Assembly (NCBI GenBank): GCA_947652925.1
Contig: CANTEW010000012.1
Coordinates: 1-58,643 of the forward strand
Length of the DNA: 58,643 bases
Reading direction: 5' to 3'
Origin: an uncultured Lachnospiraceae bacterium
Lineage (GTDB): Bacteria > Bacillota > Clostridia > Lachnospirales > Lachnospiraceae
The position numbers and the translations under genes were made by a program. Below are positions 16,372-25,080 of the stretch, piece by piece. The notes under the pieces were generated by a model. It was given only the letters and a program-made list of their open reading frames with translations. It had not been told where the DNA came from and did no database searches. Numbering within the stretch: the first letter of the stretch is position 1; the number at the start of each line of letters is the position of its first letter.

Positions 16372-17907
16372 CTATACCTGTTTCTTCCTGCGCAGACGGA
16401 TACGGATACCGAAGATCTCCTCGAAGAAATCCGCCTTATCTTTCAAAAGCCCTTTTTCCAACCCATAGTCCCTCTCTGAATCCAGAGTGAGTACCAGCTG
16501 ACCGTCCTTCAAAAACGGCCGCAGATCCCGTATCTTCTGGTAGTGGCTCCGGTCAAGGGCATTCGCCACCCGATGGATGGCCGTTAATTTCGCGATGATC
16601 AGATAACTCTCACGGTCAACGCCGATATCCCGGCTGATCTCATCAAAATACCCAAAATCCTGGGTGTTGTAACGCACCACACTGGCGATGATCTGCCGTT
16701 CCGCATGGGAAAGGCCGATGATCTCCGTGGACATGATGATATGAAAAGAATTATCCGCGATGTCACACATACTGATGTATTTGCCGCACTCATGGAGGAT
16801 CGCGGCGATACGGAGCAGCAGACGCTCCCGGCTCCCCAGGCCGTGGACTTTCTTCAGACTGTCGAAGATCTTCAGCGCGATCTTCGCCACCGCCTGGGTG
16901 TGCCGACGGCTGGCCAGATACCTGGAGGCGATATTCTCCGCCGCCACAACGATATCATTTTCAAAATTATGTTTGCTGTGTATAAAACCATGGTCCTCCC
17001 CATAGTCATAGGCGATCCCGTCCGCTAAGAGCGTGCCGGGTACCCACATGGCCTCCGTCTGGAAGATATCCACAAAATTCTTATAGATAACAGCCGTCGG
17101 CACGATCAGGGACGCGTGTTCCGCCGGGACTCCCATATGCGTGGCCAGATCGTCAGGCGAACGGCTGATGATCTTCTGGTACAGACGGTTAAATTCCTCC
17201 CGGGTGATCGTCTTCTCCTGGGACTCCCCGTGGAAGATCGTATCTGTGAAAAAATCCCCCAGGAAGATCACATGCTTCACTTCCCGGTCAGCCAGATACA
17301 ACTTCTGGAACGTCAGGAGTTCATTGTGGATAAATTCTTCCACCAGCTGCTCATAATGGATCGTCTCTTTCTCCAGAGACTGCAGCCGCTCCCGGATGCG
17401 CAGATTCCCCAATCGGATATTCTGCGTGGTGACCAACGCATCTTTGTCAAACAGGGACACCTGCATACTCCCCCCGCCCACATCCACGATCGCTGTACTC
17501 TTGCGGATCATCTTCTGAAAATCATTCTCCATGGCGGCGATGGATTTATAACTCAGGAAACGCTGTTCTGAATTACTCAGGACCAAGATCCGTATACCCG
17601 TATTCTGTTCCACCCGGCCGATGGCGATATGGGCATTCTTCGCCTCCCTGAACGGACTGGTGCCGCAGGCCCGGTATGCATCCACCCGATATCCATCCAT
17701 GATCTCTTTATAATTTCTCATGATGGTACAGAGTTCATCCAGCATCCCAGAACTGAACCGTCCGCTCTCGTAGACGTCCTTCCCCAGCTCCAGACGATAC
17801 CTGATCGTATCGATCTCTTTTAACCTGTATTTCTTAGACAGCTCGAAGATCTTCATCCCCACTTCATAAGAACCCACATCAATCGCTGCAAAAGTGGTGA
17901 TCGACAT
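16372..17907 (-). CDS. ppx: Exopolyphosphatase / pppGpp phosphatase (Ppx/GppA)
   Basis: A 511-residue Ppx/GppA protein of the acetate kinase/actin-like ATPase fold. AAIDVGSYEVGMKIFEL at the N-end and AIVDVGGGSMQVSLF near residue 145 are the two phosphate-binding loops. The C-terminal part (from about residue 310) has an HD-like helical domain with LHECGKYISMCD. It removes terminal phosphates from polyphosphate, or from pppGpp. AAGGGGG precedes the ATG. Lies between the DUF815 ATPase and ppk1. Confidence 0.93.
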   Translation of the reverse strand: MSITTFAAIDVGSYEVGMKIFELSKKYRLKEIDTIRYRLELGKDVYESGRFSSGMLDELCTIMRNYKEIMDGYRVDAYRACGTSPFREAKNAHIAIGRVEQNTGIRILVLSNSEQRFLSYKSIAAMENDFQKMIRKSTAIVDVGGGSMQVSLFDKDALVTTQNIRLGNLRIRERLQSLEKETIHYEQLVEEFIHNELLTFQKLYLADREVKHVIFLGDFFTDTIFHGESQEKTITREEFNRLYQKIISRSPDDLATHMGVPAEHASLIVPTAVIYKNFVDIFQTEAMWVPGTLLADGIAYDYGEDHGFIHSKHNFENDIVVAAENIASRYLASRRHTQAVAKIALKIFDSLKKVHGLGSRERLLLRIAAILHECGKYISMCDIADNSFHIIMSTEIIGLSHAERQIIASVVRYNTQDFGYFDEISRDIGVDRESYLIIAKLTAIHRVANALDRSHYQKIRDLRPFLKDGQLVLTLDSERDYGLEKGLLKDKADFFEEIFGIRIRLRRKKQV

Positions 17908-17925
17908 ATATTTCCCCCTTTCTCC

Positions 17926-19215
17926 TTACTTTTTCTGTCCCAGCAGATAGTCGATAAACTGCTGGGCCGTACGCCCGGTCAGACCCCCATGGCTCAGCTC
18001 CCACTTGTTCGCCTCCAGCAAAAGCTCCTCCTCGGGGATATCCAGGTGATGCCTCTTTGCCAATACCGTGACGATGTTCTGGAACTCCTTCTTGTCCGGC
18101 GCACAGAAGAAGATCGTCACCCCAAATCGATAGACCAGGGACAGCTTTTCCTGTACCGTATCCGAAGCGTGCAGATCCTCCCGGCGGCCTTCCTTGTCAC
18201 CAAAACTCTCCCGGATCAGATGGCGGCGGTTGGACGTGGCATAGATCAGCACATTCTGGGGCTTTTTCTCCAGTCCGCCCTCGATGATCGCTTTCAGATA
18301 CTTATACTCGATCTCAAATTCCTCAAAGGAGAGGTCATCCATGTAGATGATAAATCTATAATTCCTGTTCTTGATCTGGGCGATCACCTCGTTCAGATCC
18401 TGGAACTGGTGTTTATAGACCTCGATGATCCGCAGCCCCTTCTCATAATACTGGTTCAAGATCGCTTTGATGCTGGAAGACTTTCCCGTACCCGCATCGC
18501 CGAACAGGAGACAGTTATTGGCCTTGCGCCCCTCCACAAAAGCCTCCGTATTATCGATCAGCTTCTTCTTGGCGATCTCATATCCCACTAAGTCATCCAG
18601 ATGCACATGGGCGATATTCGTGATCGGCTGGATCGTCACCTGCCCATCCCCATCCCGGTCCACACGGAAAGCCTTGTGCAGCCCCAGCCTACCCACGCCG
18701 AAATCCCGGTAGAACTCCACCATATCTTCCATAAATGCATCCACACTGTCCGCACCCGCCAGCTTTTCGCTCAGACTGCAGATCCGGTCCCGGATACGCT
18801 TGTTGAACCGCCGACTCCCCTCCGCCACATTCTGATAATCCGATACGATTCTTCCATAGTGACAGCCAAATACATCGTCAAAAATCCGCAGATCATACTC
18901 ATACAGTCTCTTGAATGCCGCAAAGTCGCTCCTGGCGATCTCATTGATACTGCCTTCCACCGGGCCGACGATCTCACAGGCCATGCTGAAAGCATTTTCT
19001 TTGTTGACCAGCAGAAAAGTCAGATAATCATGCCACAGATTTCCATAAAACCCGTAAAAACCCGCCATCTCCACCAGCCTGTGCACGCTGTCAAAAAATA
19101 GTCCTTTCTGTTCCTCCAGCCCCATGCTGCCCGTCCTGTGCCCTTCCAACAGGCACAGCATATCCCGCAGCACCTGGCCATGTTCAAGATCCCGGTATAA
19201 AATACACTCCTGCAA
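17926..19215 (-). CDS. DUF815 family AAA ATPase
   Basis: A 429-residue AAA-type ATPase. Walker A is GDAGTGKSSS near residues 244-253 and Walker B is FIIYMDDLSFEE near 304-315. The N-terminal 200 residues are helical and family-specific. The DUF815 family has no settled role that I know. The start is TTG at 19215, 20 bases after pheA ends; GAGGGGAT upstream is the only site found, so a later start is possible. Being followed by ppx and ppk1 suggests a tie to polyphosphate, but that is inference from place only. Confidence 0.85.
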   Translation of the reverse strand: MQECILYRDLEHGQVLRDMLCLLEGHRTGSMGLEEQKGLFFDSVHRLVEMAGFYGFYGNLWHDYLTFLLVNKENAFSMACEIVGPVEGSINEIARSDFAAFKRLYEYDLRIFDDVFGCHYGRIVSDYQNVAEGSRRFNKRIRDRICSLSEKLAGADSVDAFMEDMVEFYRDFGVGRLGLHKAFRVDRDGDGQVTIQPITNIAHVHLDDLVGYEIAKKKLIDNTEAFVEGRKANNCLLFGDAGTGKSSSIKAILNQYYEKGLRIIEVYKHQFQDLNEVIAQIKNRNYRFIIYMDDLSFEEFEIEYKYLKAIIEGGLEKKPQNVLIYATSNRRHLIRESFGDKEGRREDLHASDTVQEKLSLVYRFGVTIFFCAPDKKEFQNIVTVLAKRHHLDIPEEELLLEANKWELSHGGLTGRTAQQFIDYLLGQKK

Positions 19216-19235
19216 TGCTCTTTTCCATCCCCTCT

Positions 19236-20366
19236 TTAATAATTTCCAAATACCCTCACCTGGCTGGCCTCCTGGCGGATGCCCCGCAGGGCGTTTTTCA
19301 CCGCACCGTCCTCCAGATTCCCTTCAAAGTCCACGAAGAAACGATACTCCCAATTTCTCCCCGGTATGGGCCGGGACTCGATCTTGGTCATATTCAATCC
19401 ATTATAGATAAAATGGGACAGCATATTGTAAAGAGTACCACTCTTGTGGGGCAGTTCAAAACAGATACTGATCTTCCCCGCATGCGCCGCATATTCCTGC
19501 CGCCCGCTCACGATGATGAACCGGGTAGAATTATACTGGTTACGGCAGATAGCATCCTGCAGCACTTGAAGGCCATAAAATCCAGCCGCCTGTCTGCTGG
19601 CGATGGCTCCCTTCGTCACGTCCCCGTCCTCTTTCACTTTCTTGGCGGACACAGCCGTATTGCCCATCTCCCTGGTATCCCACTGGGGATGCCCTTCCAG
19701 GAACGTCTTGCACTGCATCAGCGCCTGGGGATGGGAATAGACCACCTGGATATCCTCTATAGACGCCTCCGGCAGACCCAAAAGGGCATGCTCACACCGG
19801 ATGATCTGTTCCCCTACGATATACAGATCGTAGTCCACCAGAAGATCGTAGATCTCGGCCACGATGCCCGCCGTGGAGTTCTCAATGGGCAGCACCCCAT
19901 AGTCAGCCCGTCCGCTGACAATGGCATCCATCGCATCTTTCCAGGTCTGCACATGGAAGCTCTCGATATCCCCGCCGAAAAATCCATGCATGGCGGCATA
20001 ACTGTAAGCCCCTTCCACCCCCTGGAACACCACGCGCACCTGTTCCCTGGGCAGCCGATCCACCATCGTATACGACCGCTCCTCCTCTATGCCATGTTCT
20101 GTCAGGAGCTGATATTGGAGCTTCCGGCTCATGGACATGACCTGCTGGAACAGTTCTTCCGCCCCTGTAGCATTGAACGGGGTATGGGCCAGCTCCTTGA
20201 TCTTTTTCAGCTTCTCTGCCTCCCGCTCCTTATCAAACACAGCTTTTCCTGTCCGGATCTTAAAATCCGCCACCTTCCGGCTCACTTCCATCCGCTCCTC
20301 AAAAAGCCGGACGATCTCTCTATCTATCTCATCTATCTTGTCACGCAATCCCAGAAGATCTGCCAT
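19236..20366 (-). CDS. pheA: Bifunctional chorismate mutase / prephenate dehydratase (P-protein)
   Basis: A 376-residue P-protein that makes phenylpyruvate for phenylalanine. The chorismate mutase part is residues about 1-85 (LLGLRDKIDEIDREIV, VADFKIRTGKAVFD). Prephenate dehydratase follows (VVFQGVEGAYSYAA, LPIENSTAGIVAEIYDLL, NSTRFIIV), then an ACT domain with IESRPIPGRNWEYRFF for Phe feedback. Start chosen at 20366 (MADLLGL) because GGAGGGG is about 9 bases before it; an in-frame ATG lies at 20399. It overlaps the folC end by 26 bases, so they are coupled. Confidence 0.93.
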   Translation of the reverse strand: MADLLGLRDKIDEIDREIVRLFEERMEVSRKVADFKIRTGKAVFDKEREAEKLKKIKELAHTPFNATGAEELFQQVMSMSRKLQYQLLTEHGIEEERSYTMVDRLPREQVRVVFQGVEGAYSYAAMHGFFGGDIESFHVQTWKDAMDAIVSGRADYGVLPIENSTAGIVAEIYDLLVDYDLYIVGEQIIRCEHALLGLPEASIEDIQVVYSHPQALMQCKTFLEGHPQWDTREMGNTAVSAKKVKEDGDVTKGAIASRQAAGFYGLQVLQDAICRNQYNSTRFIIVSGRQEYAAHAGKISICFELPHKSGTLYNMLSHFIYNGLNMTKIESRPIPGRNWEYRFFVDFEGNLEDGAVKNALRGIRQEASQVRVFGNY

Positions 20367-21657
20367 TGTCCTGTTCCCCTCCATCCGTATAAAATCCACT
20401 GATCTCCCCCAGAAAAGACAAAGAACCGAATACCACGACCACCCCGTCGGCTCCCGCTTTTTCCAGAGACAAAGACGCCGCTTCCTTAAGAGATGCCGCC
20501 ACCGATACCCGTGGACAGGACCTGCCCACTATCTCAGCCAGTTCCCCTGCCGGGAGCGCCCTGGGATCACCCGGCGTCTCCACTGTGATGACCTCCTCAG
20601 CCAAGGGGACCGTGATCTGAGCCACCTGCACATAGTCTTTATCCTTGAACATGCCCATCACATAGATGATCCTCTTTCCCGCAAAACATTTTTTCACCGA
20701 GTCAGCCAGCTGCGCGGCCGCCTTGGGGTTATGGGCGCCGTCCAGGATCACCACAGGCTCCTCCCGGATCAGTGTGAACCTTCCCGGCCAGGCAGTCTTA
20801 GCCAGTCCTTCCCGTATGTGTTGCCTGGAGATCTTAAATCCCTGATCGGCCAGTCCTTCCAACACTTTTATAGCGACCACTGCGTTCTCCACCTGACAGC
20901 CGCCTGACAATCTGGTGGAATACATCTCTCCCTCATAAGAGAATCTCTGTCCGTGAAGATCCTGGCTGACGACCCGGGCCTCCCTGTGATCCGCCAACAT
21001 ACATGGAACACTTTTCTCAGCACAGACCTGGGCGATGGCCTGGGCCGCCTCCGGCTCCTGTACGGTGGTGACCACCCGGCATCCCGGCTTGATGATCCCA
21101 GCTTTGCACTGGGCGATCTCCCCGATGGAAGTACCCAGCACATCCATGTGATCCAGACTGATCGATGTGAGTACCGCCACCTTCGTATCCGTGACCAGGT
21201 TTGTGGCGTCTGTCTCTCCGCCCATGCCTGTCTCCAGAGCCACGATCTCACAGCCCTTTTCCTTAAAAAATAAAAAAGCCGCCGCCGTCTCCATCTCAAA
21301 AGGCGTGGGATGGGCCAGACCCTCCCGCTCCATAGCATCCGCCTGCTCCGCCACCCGGCTGAAGACAGAGGCAAACTCTTCCTCGCTCACGATCGTCCCG
21401 TCCACGTCCATGATCTCACGGTATCTGAAGATCGCCGGGGATGTATACCGCCCCGTCCGGTATCCGGCCTCTCTCAGCACATGAGCCACATAAGCCAGCA
21501 CAGATCCTTTCCCATTGGTCCCGGCCACGTGTACATAACACAGATCACCCTGGGGATCGCCCAGACGTCTCAGGAGTTCTCTCATCCCCTCCAGCCCCAG
21601 GACCCGGCCAAAACGCTGTATATCGTCTATATATCTCCTGCATTCTGCATAATCCAT
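20341..21657 (-). CDS. folC: Folylpolyglutamate synthase / dihydrofolate synthase
   Basis: A 438-residue Mur-ligase-like enzyme that adds glutamate to folates. The P-loop is VHVAGTNGKGSVLAYV near residues 42-57, followed by GRYTSPAIFRYREIM. The second Mur motif is VALETGMGGETDATN, and DGAHNPKAA is in the C-domain. The start is set at 21657 (MDYAECRRYI) because AGAGGTG stands 11 bases upstream and family members begin this way; an ATG at 21678 is possible. Second gene of a minus-strand operon. Confidence 0.92.
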   Translation of the reverse strand: MDYAECRRYIDDIQRFGRVLGLEGMRELLRRLGDPQGDLCYVHVAGTNGKGSVLAYVAHVLREAGYRTGRYTSPAIFRYREIMDVDGTIVSEEEFASVFSRVAEQADAMEREGLAHPTPFEMETAAAFLFFKEKGCEIVALETGMGGETDATNLVTDTKVAVLTSISLDHMDVLGTSIGEIAQCKAGIIKPGCRVVTTVQEPEAAQAIAQVCAEKSVPCMLADHREARVVSQDLHGQRFSYEGEMYSTRLSGGCQVENAVVAIKVLEGLADQGFKISRQHIREGLAKTAWPGRFTLIREEPVVILDGAHNPKAAAQLADSVKKCFAGKRIIYVMGMFKDKDYVQVAQITVPLAEEVITVETPGDPRALPAGELAEIVGRSCPRVSVAASLKEAASLSLEKAGADGVVVVFGSLSFLGEISGFYTDGGEQDNGRSSGIA

Positions 21658-21679
21658 ATCTTTCGTAGCACCTCTCATC

Positions 21680-21826
21680 CTATACTTTCACCATAACGTT
21701 GTACCCGCGCTCTCTGTGATCCCCATCAGGATCAAGATCCTCAGGCAGATACTTTCTGATCTCCGTTCTTGCGGCGTCTGACAACATACATATCATCTGG
21801 ACAGCCTTTTCCTGCAACACACACAT
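21680..21826 (-). CDS. Small ORF of 48 residues at the head of the folC operon
   Basis: An ATG at 21826 behind GGAGGGTGG opens 48 codons and stops at 21680, just before the folC region. It reads VQMICMLSDAARTEIRKYL, then an acidic stretch and YNVMVKV. The first half looks like a short helical antitoxin-type or DUF2281-like piece, but I do not recognise it. The good ribosome binding site, the promoter upstream and the tight fit to folC argue that it is translated. It could also be the remnant of a longer gene. Confidence 0.45.
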   Translation of the reverse strand: MCVLQEKAVQMICMLSDAARTEIRKYLPEDLDPDGDHRERGYNVMVKV

Positions 21827-21864
21827 AAAACACCACCCTCCATCCTGACCATCCCCTGCCTTTG

Positions 21865-21893
21865 ATTATACACATTAACTTAAAGAAATACAA
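21865..21893 (-). promoter_or_regulatory. Predicted promoter of the folC-pheA-DUF815-ppx-ppk operon
   Basis: Minus strand TTGTAT (21888-21893), 17-base spacer, TATAAT (21865-21870). Palindromic element type 1 begins 17 bases further upstream. Confidence 0.6.
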
Positions 21894-21909
21894 TAAGCGG
21901 ATACCTTTC

Positions 21910-22075
21910 CTAGTACTCCATCCGGCCAGAAATCATAGTTTGACTCCGTCTGCTCCGCACCATTGCGTTGTTAAAATTTCTAACCGATGCCACCGCATCG
22001 CCGTCAAAATTTTGCCTAGCACTGGTGCAGACCAGTCAAAGTCAAACTACAATTTCTGACTGGATGGAGTACTAG
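21910..22075. repeat. Palindromic element type 1, copy A (166 bp, CTAG-bounded)
   Basis: Bounded by CTAG at both ends, with ends CTAGTACTCCATCC and GGATGGAGTACTAG. The whole element is a near-palindrome of two 83-base arms; the outer 38 bases match best. It is the reverse complement of copy B at 42879-43044 with six mismatches by hand alignment. No ORF inside. It occupies most of the gap between the folC operon and the CmpB-like gene. Confidence 0.85.
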
Positions 22076-22096
22076 AGTGTGTTTGAAAGATCATCC
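22072..22096 (-). repeat. Terminus of palindromic element type 2 abutting copy A
   Basis: CTAGAGTGTGTTTGAAAGAT and four or five further bases match the reversed end of the type 2 element (compare 30896-30919 and 42862-42882). It shares the CTAG of element type 1. The rest of type 2 is absent. Confidence 0.65.
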
Positions 22097-22166
22097 ACTC
22101 TCTAAATAAATGTATTTTTTTCTCTCATATGGGAAACAGCTATTAGAAAACGGAGTCTATAAACAT

Positions 22167-22553
22167 ATGAAAAATAAATTCTTACTCTGCGGGAGTATCG
22201 GCTGGTGCATGGAGATCTTCTGGACCGGGATCCACTGCCTGGGACAAAATGACTTTACCCTGATGGGCCACTCCTCCATCTGGATGTTCCCCATCTACGG
22301 CCTGGCAGCTGTCATCGGGCCTGTCTCAAGATATCTGAAAGACTTTCCTACCCTGTGGCGCGGCAGTATCTACACCGTGGGGATCTATCTCACAGAATTC
22401 ACCACCGGCTCCCTGCTGACCAGACTACAGATATGTCCCTGGGACTACAGCCAGGCGGCTCTCAATTACAGAGGGCTGATCCGGCTGGACTACGCCCCTT
22501 TATGGTTCCTGGCCGGACTTTTTTTCGAGAAAATTCTTTCAGATAATTCTTGA
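22167..22553 (+). CDS. CmpB-like putative ABC-transporter type IV membrane protein
   Basis: A 128-residue membrane protein with several hydrophobic segments (LLCGSIGWCMEIFWTGIHCL, WMFPIYGLAAVIGP, SIYTVGIYLTEFTTG, PLWFLAGLFFEKIL). The start of the chain (GSIGWCMEIFWTG) and the middle Trp/Pro pattern resemble the PF06541 family, which is called ABC-transporter type IV from sequence alone. Start chosen at 22167 from GGAG at 22152; a 19-codon extension to 22110 is possible. Role unknown. Confidence 0.6.
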   Translation: MKNKFLLCGSIGWCMEIFWTGIHCLGQNDFTLMGHSSIWMFPIYGLAAVIGPVSRYLKDFPTLWRGSIYTVGIYLTEFTTGSLLTRLQICPWDYSQAALNYRGLIRLDYAPLWFLAGLFFEKILSDNS

Positions 22554-22578
22554 AAAACACTGCTGACTATTATATGAT
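22550..22578 (+). promoter_or_regulatory. Predicted promoter of pyrBI
   Basis: TTGAAA (22550-22555), 17-base spacer, TATGAT (22573-22578), 43 bases before pyrB. The -35 box overlaps the stop codon of the preceding gene. Confidence 0.6.
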
Positions 22579-22620
22579 GATTAAAATATGACCATACAAT
22601 CATGCATCAGGAGGTAATTC

Positions 22621-23535
22621 ATGAACCATATCATAAGCCCATTAGATCTGTCTGTCGAGGAACTGGATAAACTTCTGGATCTGGCCAACGACATCGAACG
22701 CGATCCGGAAAAATACGCCCATGCCTGTGAGGGCAAACGCCTTGCTTCTCTGTTCTACGAACCCAGTACCCGGACACGGCTGAGTTTTGAAGCTGCCATG
22801 ATGAACCTGGGCGGGAAAGTACTCGGCTTTTCAGAACAGGGATCCAGTTCTGCGACAAAAGGGGAGAGTGTGGCCGACACTATCCGCGTTGTATCCTGTT
22901 ATGCCCATATCGCCGCCATCCGCCATCCCAAAGAAGGCGCCGCCCTGGTCGCTTCCATGGCGTCCCAGATCCCCGTCATCAACGCTGGAGACGGCGGCCA
23001 CCAGCACCCCACCCAGACCCTGACAGACCTGCTCACCATACGCTCCATGAAAGGACGTCTGGACAACCTTACGATCGGTCTGTGCGGCGACCTGCGATTC
23101 GGGCGTACTGTCCATTCCCTCATCGAAGCACTCGTGCGCTATGATAACGTAAACTTTATCCTCATCTCTCCGGAAGAACTCCGGGTGCCCAGTTATATCA
23201 GAGAGGGAGTCCTGCAGAAGAATAACGTCTCCTACCGGGAAGTCGTACGTCTGGAAGAGGCACTCCCTGATCTGGATCTTCTCTATATGACCCGTGTACA
23301 GCGGGAACGCTTTTTCAATGAAAACGATTATGTGCGTATGAAGGACTTCTACATACTGGACGAGATAAAGATGAAGCTTGCCGGGCCAGATATGCTGGTA
23401 CTCCATCCTCTGCCAAGGGTAAATGAGATATCCGTAGAAGTGGACAAAGATCCCCGTGCCGCTTACTTCAAACAGGCACAATACGGCGTGTATGTACGCA
23501 TGGCTCTGATACTGACGTTACTGAACCTGGCATAG
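22621..23535 (+). CDS. pyrB: Aspartate carbamoyltransferase catalytic subunit
   Basis: A 304-residue ATCase, which joins carbamoyl phosphate and aspartate in the first committed step of pyrimidine synthesis. The carbamoyl phosphate site is [28 protein letters not shown] and [15 protein letters not shown] complete the active site. AGGAGG precedes the ATG. Followed after 22 bases by pyrI, so the two form the dodecameric regulated enzyme. Confidence 0.97.
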   Translation: MNHIISPLDLSVEELDKLLDLANDIERDPEKYAHACEGKRLASLFYEPSTRTRLSFEAAMMNLGGKVLGFSEQGSSSATKGESVADTIRVVSCYAHIAAIRHPKEGAALVASMASQIPVINAGDGGHQHPTQTLTDLLTIRSMKGRLDNLTIGLCGDLRFGRTVHSLIEALVRYDNVNFILISPEELRVPSYIREGVLQKNNVSYREVVRLEEALPDLDLLYMTRVQRERFFNENDYVRMKDFYILDEIKMKLAGPDMLVLHPLPRVNEISVEVDKDPRAAYFKQAQYGVYVRMALILTLLNLA

Positions 23536-23557
23536 ACAAGACGAAAAGGAGTTATAT

Positions 23558-23983
23558 ATGTTAAATGTTGGACAGATCAATGAAGGATTTGTGCTGGATC
23601 ATATAACAGCTGGAAAGAGTATGACCATTTACCGCGACTTAGGTCTGGACAAACTGGACTGCACCGTAGCGATCATCAAAAACGCCCGCAGCAACAAAAT
23701 GGGGAAAAAAGATATCCTGAAAGTTGAATGTGATATCGACACGCTGGATCTTGATATCCTGGGTTTCATCGACCACAACATCACGGTCAATATCGTTAAA
23801 GACGCCCAGATCGTCGAAAAGAAAAAGCTGAGATTACCGTCGAAGATCGTCAATGTGATCCATTGCAAAAATCCCCGCTGCATCACCTCCATCGAACAGG
23901 GATTAAAACAGATCTTTTTATTATCAGACGAGAAAAATGAGATCTACCGCTGTAAATATTGTGAAGAAAAATATAGTAAATAG
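23558..23983 (+). CDS. pyrI: Aspartate carbamoyltransferase regulatory subunit
   Basis: A 141-residue regulatory chain. The nucleotide-binding N-domain (INEGFVLDHITAGKSM) is followed by the zinc domain, whose four Cys are in HCKNPRC and RCKYCEE. It binds CTP/ATP and passes the signal to PyrB. The presence of pyrI means this ATCase is probably allosterically controlled. Confidence 0.96.
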   Translation: MLNVGQINEGFVLDHITAGKSMTIYRDLGLDKLDCTVAIIKNARSNKMGKKDILKVECDIDTLDLDILGFIDHNITVNIVKDAQIVEKKKLRLPSKIVNVIHCKNPRCITSIEQGLKQIFLLSDEKNEIYRCKYCEEKYSK

Positions 23984-24048
23984 ACATTGACAGACGATCA
24001 CGCGGACAGTTCGCAGAAGCTGATCTGTCCGCTTTCCAGATCAAGATC

Positions 24049-24947
24049 TTATCTCAAAGCACACTCTTTTTTAAATCTTTCATAATATCCCTGTGCCTTC
24101 TGGATCGATATATCCAGATTTTTTTGCAGTCTCTCTATGATGGCATCTTTCGAAAGCCCGAATTCCTCGCCTGTCTCTATGATACCTTCTGCCCGTCCTT
24201 CTTCTCTTCCTTCTTCCCTTCCTTTCGCTTCTCCTTCCGCCCATGTTTCCCTGAATACTTTACTCATATACATACCCATATCCCCCTCCATTCCCAAAAT
24301 ATCCCGGTCGATCTTATAATCTGTCACACTCACAGCTGTCACAAATACAGATTTTTCTATCTTGTGTCCTTGTACATAATCTATCACCCTATCTTTTATC
24401 TCTTTTGCAGATCTTTTCATATCCAACAATATCTCAAACAGATTGAACAGATCCACATTCTTTCTATCCCTTGATCCAAGATCGTTTTTCCTTGCTTCTA
24501 CAAGCAGCATCCTGTGATCGTTGACAAATCCTGCGATCTTTTCATCAATCTTCAGCATCCCGTGAAGAGACGTGGCGCCGTCCCAGGGCTTTTCGCCATA
24601 ATACACGACTATCGTGATGACCGGGATAAATCTGTCCGTTTTCTTCATCTTTGAAAGGTACTCGTCCCCATCTAAGCCACTTGCCTTCACATATTTTTTC
24701 GCGTTATCTTCGTACTGTTTCTTATATGTTCCATGCTCATATCCCATGACACGCAAAGGCATCGCATAGTCAATGTATTCCTGGTTTTCCATCCCCAGCA
24801 TCACAAATTCCACGTTGTGAGCAGTGGATCGCTTCCTTATTTTTATATTATCACGGGACGCCTGTATACTTTCTGCATATTTTCTATGTTCCAATACAGA
24901 AGAACTCTCTGTATCCACATCCTCCAATTCCTCGGCATACGGGCCAA
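24049..24947 (-). pseudogene. Rpn/PD-(D/E)XK nuclease family protein, 5-prime end lost
   Basis: The protein shows the core of Rpn-type recombination-promoting nucleases of Clostridia: HNVEFVMLGMENQEYIDYAMPLRVMGYE, IPVITIVVYYGEKPWDG, LLVEARKND, and the charged run GEAKGREEGREEGRAEG near the C-end. The reading frame stays open to 25041, but the codons upstream of about 24947 lie in palindromic element type 2 and encode no family sequence. About 40 residues of the normal N-end are missing and no ribosome binding site is evident. I call it a 5-prime-truncated relic; a shorter translated form is not excluded. Confidence 0.65.
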
Positions 24948-25004
24948 ATATACCACAAAGTGGGGCGTGCGGGTGGCGTGAATGATTTTTAAGACACGCT
25001 CTAG
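24948..25004 (+). repeat. Palindromic element type 2, right-end fragment
   Basis: From ATATACCACAAAGTGGGGCG to AAGACACGCTCTAG this aligns with the last 57 bases of the element at 42826-42882 (sequence GTGGGGCG, GGCGTGAATGATTTTT shared). It ends at CTAG and is followed by TACTCCACC, the first bases of element type 1, as in the full tandem. Confidence 0.75.
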
Positions 25005-25080
25005 TACTCCACCATCTCCCTATATATCCCAAAAACGGCATGGCCGTAAGGCCATGCCGTTTGAGATCCTTTATAGAAGA

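Noticed and set aside
19215-20402. Long plus-strand frame opposite pheA (also similar frames opposite rpoD, the nucleoside kinase, copA and the GT2 genes)
   Set aside because: Antisense shadows of well-supported genes, His/Arg/Pro-rich with no recognisable domain or ribosome binding site.
24948-25041. First 32 codons of the open frame of the Rpn-type protein as true coding sequence
   Set aside because: The DNA is part of the type 2 element and the start of type 1, found also outside any gene.
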